57,950 nucleotides of DNA from Gramella jeungdoensis. GTDB lineage: Bacteria; Bacteroidota; Bacteroidia; Flavobacteriales; Flavobacteriaceae. Location: NCBI RefSeq assembly GCF_023805255.1, contig NZ_JAMSCK010000009.1, positions 1 through 57,950 on the forward strand, written 5' to 3'. Within the stretch, counting starts at the first letter, position 1. Every line of letters begins with the position of its first letter. The position numbers were made by a program, and so were the translations under genes. The notes below the pieces were generated by a model, which did not search any database, was not told where the DNA came from, and saw nothing but the letters and a program-made list of their open reading frames with translations. Below are positions 35,533-44,488 of the stretch, one piece after another.

Positions 35533-36006
35533 TCACAATCCAAATTCTACTCCGAGATTTATTGAACTGGCTGTGTCTCCGTCTGTACTCACGCCAGAAT
35601 AAGAAGCCACCAGGCCAATAAGTCCAAAATCATAACCTAACTGTGGGCGATAATAAAAACCGCCGTCATTGCCATCATTAATCCCAATTCCATAACCAAG
35701 ATCGGCACCAAGGAAAAATGCGCTTCCTAAATTTAACCTGCCAGAAGCAGCTATTGGTAGGAACTGTACATTATCATATACATCGGAGTCTTCAGGAAAA
35801 AAGTTTGAATAACCAAGCATAGGGCCTACTGAAAAGGTATTTGCAACACTAAACATGTAAGCCACATCGGCTCCGAACTGGAGATTATAATAATCTGATA
35901 TATCTCCAACTGGAATTCCCAAATTCAAACCGGCTTTAAATCCACCTTGTGGATAAGCTGTAAATGAAGCCATAAATAATGCCCCAATAATTAATAGCTT
36001 TCTCAT
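35533..36006 (-). CDS. Small outer-membrane beta-barrel protein
   Basis: A 157-residue protein with a signal peptide ending at about 19 (TAYPQG) and a compact barrel of perhaps eight short strands (GFKAGLNLGIPVGD, FGADVAYMFSV, FFLGADLGYGIG, YDFGLIGLVASYSG, INLGVEFGL). It is clearly shorter than the two flanking barrels and is not an obvious paralogue of them. The last residue is Leu rather than Phe, which can still be accepted by BAM. Function unknown. Flanked by terminators, so transcribed alone. Confidence 0.8.
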   Translation of the reverse strand: MRKLLIIGALFMASFTAYPQGGFKAGLNLGIPVGDISDYYNLQFGADVAYMFSVANTFSVGPMLGYSNFFPEDSDVYDNVQFLPIAASGRLNLGSAFFLGADLGYGIGINDGNDGGFYYRPQLGYDFGLIGLVASYSGVSTDGDTASSINLGVEFGL

Positions 36007-36074
36007 AATAAATTGATTTTTAGGTTGTTAATCACTATTAAATATAATGAAAAAGCCGATCTATTGAGAAAAAT

Positions 36075-36105
36075 AAAAAAGCGCAGGAAAATTCCTGCGC
36101 TTTCT
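36075..36105 (-). terminator. Intrinsic terminator of the third barrel gene
   Basis: Arms AAAGCGCAGG/CCTGCGCTTT (36078-36087 with 36094-36103), AT-rich loop, and Ts on the minus strand. Confidence 0.8.
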
Positions 36106-36129
36106 TTTCATAGGTGTTATTCAAAAATT

Positions 36130-36723
36130 CTAGAACTGGAGACCCAATCCTACCTGGAAGCCATTATTCTTAATAGCATCATCGTCAAAGTCATCACTGT
36201 CATATACATTAGTGAAGCCTTTCGTATATCTTCCGCTCAGGAAGAAACCGTTATTGAATTTATAGGAAAGACCTAAAGCCCCTCCAAATTCAAAGCTACT
36301 GGCCAGTTCAGAGTCATTTTCTATTTCCAGTAATCCACTTTCATATTCATATTCCTCATTAACAAGAAAGTTGAAAGAAGGTCCTGCTTCCACTGCAAAT
36401 CCATCGATCAAATAGATCTTTGCAATTAACGGAACCTGTATATAGTCCAATTTATACTCATCTGTGTAATTTGAGGTTTCAACTTCAAAACCCTGAGTAG
36501 AGTATAAAGCCTCAGGTTGAATAGAAAATCGATCACTTACCGGAATTTCAGCCAAAAGGCCCAAATGAAAGCCTGTTCTACTGTTATTGTCTTCAAATCC
36601 ATCAGAACTCATATTAGTGAAATTGGCTCCACCCTTAATACCAAAGTTCCAGTATTCCTGTGCATTTGCTGATGCACCCAATCCAAAAATCGCAATAGCA
36701 ACTAATAAAAATGTCTTTTTCAT
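36130..36723 (-). CDS. Outer-membrane beta-barrel protein (PorT-like family)
   Basis: A 197-residue barrel, paralogous to the protein at 34772-35383 (shared GGANFTNMSSD / GVNFASIGGD region, QPEALYSTQG, LDYIQVPLIAK, GPSFNFL, FFLSGRYTKG). The signal peptide runs from MKKTFLLVAIAIFG to SANAQ; I therefore take ATG 36723, not the upstream in-frame start at 36750, whose nine extra residues would spoil the signal peptide. A TACATTTG -7 box lies upstream. The terminal residue is Phe. Function unknown. Confidence 0.85.
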   Translation of the reverse strand: MKKTFLLVAIAIFGLGASANAQEYWNFGIKGGANFTNMSSDGFEDNNSRTGFHLGLLAEIPVSDRFSIQPEALYSTQGFEVETSNYTDEYKLDYIQVPLIAKIYLIDGFAVEAGPSFNFLVNEEYEYESGLLEIENDSELASSFEFGGALGLSYKFNNGFFLSGRYTKGFTNVYDSDDFDDDAIKNNGFQVGLGLQF

Positions 36724-36747
36724 CACTTTCAGTTTTTTGATTCGGGT

Positions 36748-36755
36748 CAAATGTA
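36748..36755 (-). promoter_or_regulatory. -7 box candidate of the third barrel gene
   Basis: TACATTTG on the minus strand fits TAnnTTTG, 24 bases before the ATG at 36723. No good TTG at the -33 distance. Its position supports the shorter start. Confidence 0.4.
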
Positions 36756-36835
36756 GGTTTCAACTTGTTAAAAAAATGTTACCCAAGCCTAAAGTATTAC
36801 TAAGACTAACAAAGCTTAATTCTTATCTTTAACAC

Positions 36836-37732
36836 ATGAAATGGCAGCATGCGCTACAGGATTACCGGCATTATTTAAAGCTTGAACGCGGACTTTCAGC
36901 AAATTCCATCGAGAATTATAGTCTGGATGTAATAAAACTCATCAATTTTCTGAACGTTAATAAAATTGAAGTTAGTCCGCTGAATATTTCAGATAAAACC
37001 ATCCAGGAATTCATCTATGATGCCTCAAAAAGCTTAAATGCGAGGTCACAGTCCCGTTTAATTTCCGGCCTCCGAAGTTTTTTTGGCTTTCTTGTCTTTG
37101 AAGATTATCGAAAAGATAATCCTCTGGACCTTATGGAATCTCCTAAAATAGGACGTAAACTTCCGGATACCATATCTATTGAAGAAGTAGATAAGATTAT
37201 CGGCGCTATAGATCTTAGCAAAAATGAAGGAGAACGTAATCGCGCCATTATTGAAACTTTATATGGCTGCGGACTGCGAGTCTCTGAATTGATCGACCTT
37301 AAGCTATCTGATCTTTTCTTTGAAGAAGGTTTTATCAAAGTCACCGGGAAAGGCGATAAACAGCGATTTGTTCCTATTTCAGATTATACGGTGAAATTCA
37401 TCAATATTTATAAGGACCAGGTAAGGGTGCACCAGGATATTAAACCGGAAGCAACTGACACTTTATTCCTAAACCGCAGGGGAAATAAATTAACAAGGGC
37501 CATGATCTTTACAATAGTTAGGCGACTAACGGAAGCTGCCGGGATCAGGAAAAAAGTAAGTCCTCATACCTTTCGGCATTCTTTTGCGACTCACCTGCTT
37601 GAAAACGGAGCCGATTTAAGGGCTATTCAGCAAATGTTAGGGCACGAAAGCATTACAACAACCGAAGTGTATGTTCATGTAGATAGAAGTCACCTTAGAA
37701 AGGTTATGGAAGATTATCACCCTCGTAAATAG
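36836..37732 (+). CDS. xerD: Tyrosine recombinase XerD
   Basis: A 298-residue site-specific recombinase that resolves chromosome dimers at dif with XerC. The N-terminal SAM-like DNA-binding domain (about 1-90) is followed by the catalytic domain with Arg in YGCGLRVSE (about 148), Lys in TGKGDKQR, HxxR in HTFRHSF (about 243-246), His in LGHESITTT (about 269) and the nucleophile Tyr in EVYVHVD (about 278). All active-site residues are present. It is divergent from the third barrel gene and has no mobile-element context, so this is the housekeeping enzyme. Confidence 0.9.
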   Translation: MKWQHALQDYRHYLKLERGLSANSIENYSLDVIKLINFLNVNKIEVSPLNISDKTIQEFIYDASKSLNARSQSRLISGLRSFFGFLVFEDYRKDNPLDLMESPKIGRKLPDTISIEEVDKIIGAIDLSKNEGERNRAIIETLYGCGLRVSELIDLKLSDLFFEEGFIKVTGKGDKQRFVPISDYTVKFINIYKDQVRVHQDIKPEATDTLFLNRRGNKLTRAMIFTIVRRLTEAAGIRKKVSPHTFRHSFATHLLENGADLRAIQQMLGHESITTTEVYVHVDRSHLRKVMEDYHPRK

Positions 37733-37809
37733 ATATTAAAATTCTGCTAAACCCATTCTATCACTTCATCTCCCCTGTCATAATTAGTACTTTCATGAAA
37801 AATTGAATT

Positions 37810-38760
37810 ATGAAGAAACTAAAATTTAAGAACGGAGATACCCTCGATGCCATAGGCCTGGGTACCTGGAAATCAAAAAAAGGAAAAGTTACTGAAGCTG
37901 TAAAAATAGCACTCGAAAATGGTTATAAGCATATTGACTGCGCCGCGGTATATGGAAATGAAAAAGAAGTCGGTAATGGTATGGCAGAAATCTTCAAAAA
38001 CGGAAAAGTAAAACGCGAGGATGTTTGGGTTACTTCTAAGCTGTGGAACGATGCTCATAAAAAAGAAGATGTAATTCCCGCATTGAAGAATACCCTAAAT
38101 GACCTGCAGCTGGATTACCTGGACCTTTATCTTATTCACTGGCCTGTGGCATTTGATCCCGAGGTTGAAGGATTTCCTGAAACTGCCGACGATTATCTCT
38201 CGTTAGAGGAGGCTCCTTTGATCGAAACCTGGAACGAAATGATAAAAGCCAAAGAACAGGGACTCGTAAAACACATTGGGGTTTCAAATTTCAGCATTCA
38301 GAAATTAAAAGATCTGATGGCAGAGACGGATCATATTCCTGAAATGAACCAGGTGGAACTACACCCATATCTGCAGCAGAATAAACTCCTCGAATTTTGC
38401 AGTAAGAATGGTATCAATGTAACGGCATACTCACCCCTGGGAAGCGGCGACAGGCCAGATGAAATGAAAGCTAAGGATGAACCTTCGCTTCTGGAAAATC
38501 CTACCATAGTGAAAATCGCTAAAAAACACGGAGCAAGTCCCGGCCAGATCCTAATAAAATGGAGTGAGCAAAGAGGTACGGCTGTAATTCCAAAATCCAC
38601 CAATGAAAACCGGATTAAGGAAAACCTGATGAGCGCCGGATATCAATTGGATGAAGAAGACATGAAGGAAATCGCTGATCTGGATTACCATTTCAGATAT
38701 GTTACCGGAAAATTCTTTGAGCTTGAAGGTAATTCCTATGAGAATATTTATGATGATTAG
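37810..38760 (+). CDS. Aldo/keto reductase
   Basis: A 316-residue NADPH-dependent oxidoreductase with a TIM barrel. The catalytic tetrad is visible: Asp and Tyr in HIDCAAVYGNE (about 41-51), Lys in VTSKLWND and His in LIHWPV. The coenzyme-binding segment is AVIPKSTNENRIKEN near 260-275. It resembles the aldehyde-reductase group; the substrate is unknown. A single gene, followed by a REP-like palindrome. Confidence 0.9.
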   Translation: MKKLKFKNGDTLDAIGLGTWKSKKGKVTEAVKIALENGYKHIDCAAVYGNEKEVGNGMAEIFKNGKVKREDVWVTSKLWNDAHKKEDVIPALKNTLNDLQLDYLDLYLIHWPVAFDPEVEGFPETADDYLSLEEAPLIETWNEMIKAKEQGLVKHIGVSNFSIQKLKDLMAETDHIPEMNQVELHPYLQQNKLLEFCSKNGINVTAYSPLGSGDRPDEMKAKDEPSLLENPTIVKIAKKHGASPGQILIKWSEQRGTAVIPKSTNENRIKENLMSAGYQLDEEDMKEIADLDYHFRYVTGKFFELEGNSYENIYDD

Positions 38761-38769
38761 TGAAGAATT

Positions 38770-38845
38770 AATGTCATTTCGACCAAAGAGAGAAATCTTT
38801 ATGATTTAGATTTCTCCTTCCGCTTTGCTTCAGTGAAATGACATT
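38770..38845. repeat. REP-like palindromic element
   Basis: Inverted outer arms AATGTCATTTC and GAAATGACATT (38770-38780 with 38835-38845) and inner arms AGAAATCT/AGATTTCT. About 76 bp in all, between the convergent aldo/keto reductase and rny genes. Same build as the element at 33504 but different sequence. Confidence 0.7.
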
Positions 38846-38867
38846 TTAGGTAATATAGCTTACCAAT

Positions 38868-38899
38868 AAAAAAAGCCGTTCTAAAGGAACGGCTTTTAC
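38868..38899 (-). terminator. Intrinsic terminator of rny
   Basis: Arms AAAAGCCGTTC/GAACGGCTTTT (38871-38881 with 38887-38897), five-base loop, and a further run of As at 38868-38870. Confidence 0.85.
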
Positions 38900-38921
38900 T
38901 TTTTATCACTTTACTTAAAGA

Positions 38922-40484
38922 CTATTTAGCAACATTTACAGCTCTGGTTTCGCGAATAACGGTAACCTTTACCTGACCAGGATAGGTCATGTCTGTCTGT
39001 ATCTTCTGAGAGATCTCAAAAGAAAGGTTCGATGCTTTTTCATCAGAAACCTTTTCGCTTTCCACAATCACCCTCAATTCTCTACCGGCCTGGATCGCGT
39101 ATGCTTTTTTTACACCTCCAAAACCAAAGGCTATGTCCTCAAGGTCTTTCAATCTCTGAATATATGAATCGAGCACCTGTCTTCTGGCTCCTGGTCTTGC
39201 TCCGCTTATTGCATCACAAACCTGAACGATTGGCGATAGAAGTGAATTCATTTCTATCTCATCGTGGTGAGCTCCAATGGCGTTGCAAACTTCTGGCTTC
39301 TCACCATATTTTTCAGCCCATTGCATTCCAAGAATAGCGTGAGGCACTTCGGTTTCGGTTTCCGGCACTTTACCAATATCATGGAGGAGTCCGGCACGTT
39401 TTGCAAGCTTAGGGTTCAATCCAAGTTCTGCCGCCATTACACCACATAGTTTGGCAACCTCCCTTGAGTGCTGCAATAAGTTCTGGCCATAAGAAGAACG
39501 GTATTTCATTCTTCCTACCATTTTGATAAGTTCAGGCTGAAGACCATGGATACCAAGATCTATAACCGTTCTCTTACCTATATCAATAATCTCTTCTTCG
39601 ATCTGTTTACGGGTTTTCTTCACCACTTCTTCAATACGGGCCGGGTGAATCCTACCATCAGTCACTAGTTTATGAAGCGAAAGTCTCGCTACTTCCCTTC
39701 TTACCGAATCAAAGCAACTAAGGATAATTGCCTCCGGAGTATCATCCACAATGATCTCTACCCCTGTAGCAGCTTCAAGTGCGCGAATGTTTCTACCTTC
39801 ACGGCCAATGATCCTACCTTTCACATCATCACTTTCAAGGTTAAAAACCGAAACGCAATTCTCGATCGCCTCTTCTGTTCCTATTCTTTGAATTGTATTG
39901 ATAATGATCTTCTTGGCTTCCTGTTGTGCAGTAAGTTTGGCTTCTTCAACCGTATCCTGAATAAGCGACATGGCATCGGCCTTGGCTGTATCCTTTAAAG
40001 ATTCTATAAGCTGAGCTTTGGCATCTTCGGCTGAAAGCCCTGAAATCACCTCTAACTGCTGAACTTTGCTGTTATGAAGCTTGTCTATCTCTTCCTGCTT
40101 CTTTTCAAGATATTCGATCCTATGATCATAATCGGCGATCTTATCTTCCAGCTCTTTGTTGAGCTTTTTGTTTTTACCTAATTCATTTGAGACATGAGAT
40201 TCTTTATCCTTAATACGCTTTTCGGCATCGTTGATCTTCTTATCCCTCGCCAGGATAACCTTTTCGTGTTCAGATTTAAGTTCGATGAACTTCTCTTTAG
40301 CCTGCAGGATCTTGTCTTTTTTAATACTTTCTCCTTCGGCTTTAGCCTCTTTTATAATACTGGCTGCTTCTTTTTTTGCACCGGCAATCGTATTAGACGC
40401 CTGTTTTTTCTCCAGCATTTTCGCAATTCCAAAACCGAGGGCGAGACCCACCACCGCGGCTATTGCTATAGTTAATATTTCCAT
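38922..40484 (-). CDS. rny: Ribonuclease Y
   Basis: A 520-residue membrane-bound endoribonuclease that starts mRNA decay. One N-terminal membrane segment (about 3-24), a long coiled coil (about 30-200), a KH domain with [15 protein letters not shown] (about 215-235) and an HD domain with LLHDIGK (about 365) for metal binding. It lies downstream of zapA and of the 6S-like RNA on the same strand. Confidence 0.96.
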   Translation of the reverse strand: MEILTIAIAAVVGLALGFGIAKMLEKKQASNTIAGAKKEAASIIKEAKAEGESIKKDKILQAKEKFIELKSEHEKVILARDKKINDAEKRIKDKESHVSNELGKNKKLNKELEDKIADYDHRIEYLEKKQEEIDKLHNSKVQQLEVISGLSAEDAKAQLIESLKDTAKADAMSLIQDTVEEAKLTAQQEAKKIIINTIQRIGTEEAIENCVSVFNLESDDVKGRIIGREGRNIRALEAATGVEIIVDDTPEAIILSCFDSVRREVARLSLHKLVTDGRIHPARIEEVVKKTRKQIEEEIIDIGKRTVIDLGIHGLQPELIKMVGRMKYRSSYGQNLLQHSREVAKLCGVMAAELGLNPKLAKRAGLLHDIGKVPETETEVPHAILGMQWAEKYGEKPEVCNAIGAHHDEIEMNSLLSPIVQVCDAISGARPGARRQVLDSYIQRLKDLEDIAFGFGGVKKAYAIQAGRELRVIVESEKVSDEKASNLSFEISQKIQTDMTYPGQVKVTVIRETRAVNVAK

Positions 40485-40509
40485 TATTCAGTGTTTAGAT
40501 AGATATATA

Positions 40510-40700
40510 AAAAAAGCCTGCATTAGATAGGTTTTGTTATAAACTCCTTAAAATCAGGTTTAGGGCTAACAAGCTGATCAAGGATCCGCTCTCCTCTTCC
40601 GGATATACCGAAAAAGGACACGGCACGCTTTTACAACTTAGACTCACCCTTTTTAAAGAATTCGTGTTGAGTTTATCAAAAAAGCACTAATACAGGCAGT
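40510..40700 (-). ncRNA. ssrS: Candidate 6S RNA
   Basis: On the minus strand the gap between zapA and rny folds into one long hairpin. GCCTGTATTAG (40687-40697) pairs with CTAATGCAGGC (40516-40526) by 11 base pairs including a G-U pair, ATAAACTC with GAGTTTAT (8 bp), then a large internal bubble and a G+C-rich tip (ATCCG...CGGAT). A T run (40509-40515) follows the closing stem, giving an RNA of about 185-190 bases. Size, fold (closing stem, central bubble, terminal stem) and the place next to zapA agree with 6S RNA, which sits beside zapA in many Proteobacteria. I have not aligned it to the family model. Confidence 0.6.
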
Positions 40701-40722
40701 AACCTTATTTTATTTAAAGAAC

Positions 40723-41016
40723 TTATGAGGTTAAATGTTGCTGCAGCAGATCGTTAAGTGATCTTAATTTCTCCTCTGCTTCAATCATCTCACTCGATTT
40801 ATCGATATTTTTTTGTTCGGTTTGGGCCGCAAACTGCAAAGCACACATTGCTAATACATCCTGCTTATCCCTCACCGCGTAATTCTGCTCAAACTGTTTG
40901 ATCATCGCCTCGATCTTCTTGGCCGCCTTTCGCAAACCCTCTTCCTGGCTCGGCTGGATAGTTAGCGGATAAACGCGGTCTGCAATCGATATTTTGATCT
41001 TCAGTTTATCTTCCAT
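40723..41016 (-). CDS. zapA: Cell division protein ZapA
   Basis: A 97-residue coiled-coil protein of the ZapA family, which crosslinks FtsZ filaments. The N-terminal globular part shows the family pattern KIKISIADRVYPLTI, then YxxxA-type helices and a C-terminal coiled coil (about 55-95). It lies eight bases after a second small coiled-coil gene, with which it must be cotranscribed. Confidence 0.85.
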   Translation of the reverse strand: MEDKLKIKISIADRVYPLTIQPSQEEGLRKAAKKIEAMIKQFEQNYAVRDKQDVLAMCALQFAAQTEQKNIDKSSEMIEAEEKLRSLNDLLQQHLTS

Positions 41017-41024
41017 CTTTTAAG

Positions 41025-41315
41025 TTATTCAGATAACTGAACTATGCACTGATCGATCTCTCTGATCAGGCTGTTTATCTTGAGCTTAGTTTCTCTTTTA
41101 TGGTCGGTACTGCCAAGCATCGCGTTCGCCGCTTTCAAGGTCTGAATCTGATCCCTGGAAGATTGTAAATCTTCCTCCAGCTTCCCATATTCAGTTCTAA
41201 CAGACGTTAATTCCTTTTGAAGAGCTTCATTAGACTGTTTCATAAGTTCGTATTTATGAAGCAGCTTACTGATCCTATTCTCAAGGTTATCAACTATTTC
41301 TGTCATTTCACTCAT
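41025..41315 (-). CDS. Small coiled-coil protein upstream of zapA
   Basis: A 96-residue protein that is almost wholly coiled coil (about 5-75), with a short C-terminal segment KINSLIREIDQCIVQLSE that is typical of this neighbour of ZapA in Bacteroidota. It could be a ZapB-like linker, judging from its place and form; no experimental role is known to me. It is eight bases before zapA. Confidence 0.75.
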   Translation of the reverse strand: MSEMTEIVDNLENRISKLLHKYELMKQSNEALQKELTSVRTEYGKLEEDLQSSRDQIQTLKAANAMLGSTDHKRETKLKINSLIREIDQCIVQLSE

Positions 41316-41437
41316 AAGCGCTAAAACCGATGTGAACCCTTACAAAGTTAACATACGCTTTTAAATATCCCAATACTTTTTTAGCTGTTTTGAAATAATA
41401 ATCAACAATTCCAATAATTCTCTGGTAGCAAGACATT

Positions 41438-41445
41438 TAATTTTG
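41438..41445 (+). promoter_or_regulatory. -7 box candidate of the M23 protease gene
   Basis: TAATTTTG fits TAnnTTTG, 52 bases before the start codon. No TTG at -33; TAACTTTA at 41459-41466 is a weaker alternative. Confidence 0.35.
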
Positions 41446-41497
41446 AGCCAAGTTTGTTTAACTTTACGCCAGGTTTAAAATTGAATATACCAGATCT

Positions 41498-43189
41498 ATG
41501 AAGAGAGCAACAAGCCTGTTATTTTTAATCTTTTTTTCAACACTTTTACACTCACAGTCTCCGGTTTCCGCCGATTATTTTGAAAACCCACTGAATGTAC
41601 CTGTTGTACTTGCAGGAACCTTTGGGGAATTAAGATCCAACCATTTTCACAGTGGTCTCGATATTAAAACCGAGGGACGGGAAGGCCTTGAAGTAAAAGC
41701 CTCTGCCAAAGGACATATAAGCCGTATAAATATTCAGCATTATGGCTATGGAAAAGCTTTGTATATCCAACATCCAAATGGGTATACTACCGTGTATGGG
41801 CATTTACAGAAACTGGCTCCTAAGATCAAGGAATATGTTAGAAAGAGACAGTATAATAAAGAATCTTACGAAATCGAACTCTTCCCTGAAGCTGGAGAAT
41901 TACAGGTGGAGCAGGGAGAAGTTATAGCCTATAGCGGAAATACGGGAGGGAGTGCCGGTCCTCATCTTCATTTTGAAATAAGGGATGGGGGTCAACGCCC
42001 AATGAACGCACAATTATTTGGAATTGAAGTGCCCGATAATCGTGAGCCCCAAATAGACGGGCTTTTCGCTTATCCTCTGGGAGAAGATGCACATGTAAAT
42101 AATTCGCAGGAACGTCAGAAACTTAGGCTTATTCCTTTAAATGATGGTACCTACACCACTAACCAGGTTGAAGCATGTGGCGAAATAGGCTTTGGTATCT
42201 CTGCTATAGACAGGCAGGATGGTGCTTACAACCCTAATGGGGTTTATAGAATCGAAGCCAGCCTTAATGGAGATCAGGTATTCGAGATAAACTTTGAAAA
42301 GTTTTCATTTTCAGAAACAAGACATCTTAATCAGCTTATCGATTATGAATACTATGCCAATCATCACGACAGGATACAAAAGCTTTTCAGAAATCCTGGT
42401 AATCCTTTAAGTCTTTATGGTAATTTAAAGCAAGAAGGAAAACTCAATATCAAAGACAGTCTCGACTATCAGTACACGATTCGTGTTCTGGACATCCAGG
42501 GAAATGAAAAACTGGTAAGAATCCCAATAAAAGGACAGATAAGCGACAGGATCCAGAAAAGGGATAAAAAAGAGACTCCATATCTCGCCAAAGCAAACAA
42601 AGCGTTTTCAGTAAAAGAGAACAATATAGATGTTTATATCCCTGAAGGAAGTCTTTATGAAGATGCCTATCTGGATATCAAATTTACAGGTGATACTATA
42701 GAACTGCACCGTGACGAGATCCCTCTTCACAGAAATATGACCATTGGTTTTGATATGAGCAAGTATCCTAAAGAGGATTTGGAAATGCTTTTTATTGCAC
42801 GTCTGGGGGATTATGGAAAACCTAACTATTCAACTACCTACAAAAAAGGAAACCGTTTTATCACAAGAACCAGGACCTTTGGAAAATACACTATAGTGGC
42901 TGATATAAATCCACCTGAAGTAAGACCGGTTAATTTCTATGACGGACAATGGATCTCCAATAATGAAACCCTAAAGGTTAAGATCACTGATGATCTTTCT
43001 GGAATCGACTCCTACAGAGCAACGGTAAACGGGAAGTTCATCTTGATGGAATACGAATACAAGAACAATACACTTACCCATTATTTCACTGATGGGGTAG
43101 TTACAGAGACCGAGAACGATCTTAAAGTGATCGTAACCGATAATGTAGGGAATACTACTACTTACACTGCGAAGTTTTATAGAAAATAA
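41498..43189 (+). CDS. Exported M23 family metallopeptidase
   Basis: A 563-residue exported protein. The signal peptide ends near LLHSQ (about 20). The LytM/M23 domain (about 35-175) has the zinc ligands His and Asp in HFHSGLDIK, the YGHLQ strand and the HLH motif in SAGPHLHFEI. A long beta-rich C-terminal region (about 190-563) of at least two Ig-like domains follows, of unknown function. It probably cuts peptidoglycan peptides or activates a partner at the envelope. It is transcribed alone, divergent from the zapA unit. Confidence 0.9.
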   Translation: MKRATSLLFLIFFSTLLHSQSPVSADYFENPLNVPVVLAGTFGELRSNHFHSGLDIKTEGREGLEVKASAKGHISRINIQHYGYGKALYIQHPNGYTTVYGHLQKLAPKIKEYVRKRQYNKESYEIELFPEAGELQVEQGEVIAYSGNTGGSAGPHLHFEIRDGGQRPMNAQLFGIEVPDNREPQIDGLFAYPLGEDAHVNNSQERQKLRLIPLNDGTYTTNQVEACGEIGFGISAIDRQDGAYNPNGVYRIEASLNGDQVFEINFEKFSFSETRHLNQLIDYEYYANHHDRIQKLFRNPGNPLSLYGNLKQEGKLNIKDSLDYQYTIRVLDIQGNEKLVRIPIKGQISDRIQKRDKKETPYLAKANKAFSVKENNIDVYIPEGSLYEDAYLDIKFTGDTIELHRDEIPLHRNMTIGFDMSKYPKEDLEMLFIARLGDYGKPNYSTTYKKGNRFITRTRTFGKYTIVADINPPEVRPVNFYDGQWISNNETLKVKITDDLSGIDSYRATVNGKFILMEYEYKNNTLTHYFTDGVVTETENDLKVIVTDNVGNTTTYTAKFYRK

Positions 43190-43220
43190 AAAAAGCCAGA
43201 ATTAGCATTCTGGCTTTTAT
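43187..43220. terminator. Bidirectional intrinsic terminator
   Basis: Perfect stem AAAAGCCAGAAT/ATTCTGGCTTTT (43191-43202 with 43207-43218), four-base loop. It serves the M23 gene and the convergent cysteine desulfurase gene. Confidence 0.85.
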
Positions 43221-43252
43221 AAAGGCTGAACTAAATCCAGCTAATATCTTTA

Positions 43253-44401
43253 TTAACTCTCAATGAATTCTTTAAGACTATTCACCACGTAATCTATTTC
43301 TTCTTTGGTATTGTAACGTGAAAATGAAAATCTTAATGAAGGCTTTTTAAGGTCATCTTCAGGCAGGAATGCGTTTAAAACATGTGAACCCTGGTCACTA
43401 CCGCTCTGGCAGGCGCTTCCTTTTGAACAGGCTATACCCTTAAGATCCAATTGGAATAAAAGCATTAAGGCTTTTTCCTGGGAAACAGGCAGACAAACAT
43501 TTATCAAAGTATAGGTACTATTTTCAAAATCCTCACAATTCCCGTTAAATTTTACTCCCGGGATCTGCTTTTTAAGACTATCGATAAAATGTCTTTTCAG
43601 GGAACTTATGTACTCCTTCTCCTCTTCAAGATTATCATAAGCAAGCCTAAGCGATTCTTCCAGGCCAACGATATTATGCACCCCTTCGGTCCCGGCACGA
43701 TGGCCTCGCTCCTGCTCTCCTCCAAAAATAAGAGGTTTGAGTCCGGAATTTCTCCTTATAAATGCAAATCCAACCCCTTTAGGGCCATGAAATTTATGAG
43801 CGCTTACCGCGGTAAAGTCCACAGGAATTTCATTCAGGTCCAGTTCAAAATGACCGATGGATTGCACGGTATCAGAATGGAATAAAGCATTATGAGATTT
43901 TACCAGCTCTGCTGTCTTCTTGAGATCTATTTTATTACCAATCTCATTGTTAACATGCATCAGGCTCACCAGTGTCTTCTTATCAGAATTTTCTAATCGC
44001 TTTTCAAGATCGACCAGGTCTACATTTCCTCTTTCATCCAGCGCAACGTATTCTACTTCTACATCAAAACAATCCTTTAGTTGATTCACGGTATAAAGTA
44101 CGGCGTGATGTTCAACTTTTGAAGTAATGATCCTTTCTACTCCCAGGTCCCGCACGGCGCTATTAAGAGCAAGATTATCGGCCTCTGTACCTCCGGAGGT
44201 AAAAACAATTTCCGAAGCTTTTACGTTAAGAATGTTTGCCACAGTCTTTCGGGCCTGCTCTATTAAGGCTTTGGAAGATCTCCCGAAACTATGAGTGGAA
44301 GAGGGATTACCGTAAACTTCTTTTAATACGCGGGTCATTTTGTCGACCACTTCTTCCCTTAACTGGGTTGTTGCTGCTGAATCAAAATAGACTTTATTCA
44401 T
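43253..44401 (-). CDS. Cysteine desulfurase, NifS/IscS-like
   Basis: A 382-residue PLP enzyme that takes sulfur from cysteine. The PLP Lys is in SAHKFHGPKG (about 203), the TSGGTEADN motif near 68 binds PLP phosphate, and the active-site Cys loop is GSACQSGSD near 328. It is of the class with the long Cys loop (NifS/IscS). No iscU, sufU or ferredoxin gene is next to it, so the acceptor (Fe-S cluster or tRNA thiolation) cannot be told from context. A TAATTTTG -7 box lies six bases before its start. Confidence 0.92.
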   Translation of the reverse strand: MNKVYFDSAATTQLREEVVDKMTRVLKEVYGNPSSTHSFGRSSKALIEQARKTVANILNVKASEIVFTSGGTEADNLALNSAVRDLGVERIITSKVEHHAVLYTVNQLKDCFDVEVEYVALDERGNVDLVDLEKRLENSDKKTLVSLMHVNNEIGNKIDLKKTAELVKSHNALFHSDTVQSIGHFELDLNEIPVDFTAVSAHKFHGPKGVGFAFIRRNSGLKPLIFGGEQERGHRAGTEGVHNIVGLEESLRLAYDNLEEEKEYISSLKRHFIDSLKKQIPGVKFNGNCEDFENSTYTLINVCLPVSQEKALMLLFQLDLKGIACSKGSACQSGSDQGSHVLNAFLPEDDLKKPSLRFSFSRYNTKEEIDYVVNSLKEFIES

Positions 44402-44406
44402 GACCG

Positions 44407-44414
44407 CAAAATTA
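44407..44414 (-). promoter_or_regulatory. -7 box candidate of the cysteine desulfurase gene
   Basis: TAATTTTG on the minus strand, ending only five bases before the ATG at 44401, implies an mRNA with almost no leader. Confidence 0.4.
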
Positions 44415-44464
44415 ATGGAAATAAAATAATTTCCTACATCGCTTCCTTATAAGTTTGATTCCTT

Positions 44465-44472
44465 TATTTTTG
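44465..44472 (+). promoter_or_regulatory. -7 box candidate of the TSP3-like lipoprotein gene
   Basis: TATTTTTG fits TAnnTTTG, 16 bases before the ATG at 44489. No TTG at -33. Confidence 0.4.
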
Positions 44473-44488
44473 TTGAAAAAGCATCTTG

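Noticed and set aside
36836-37732. Phage or integron integrase
   Set aside because: The protein has the length and motifs of housekeeping XerD, and there are no attachment sites, phage genes or tRNA nearby.
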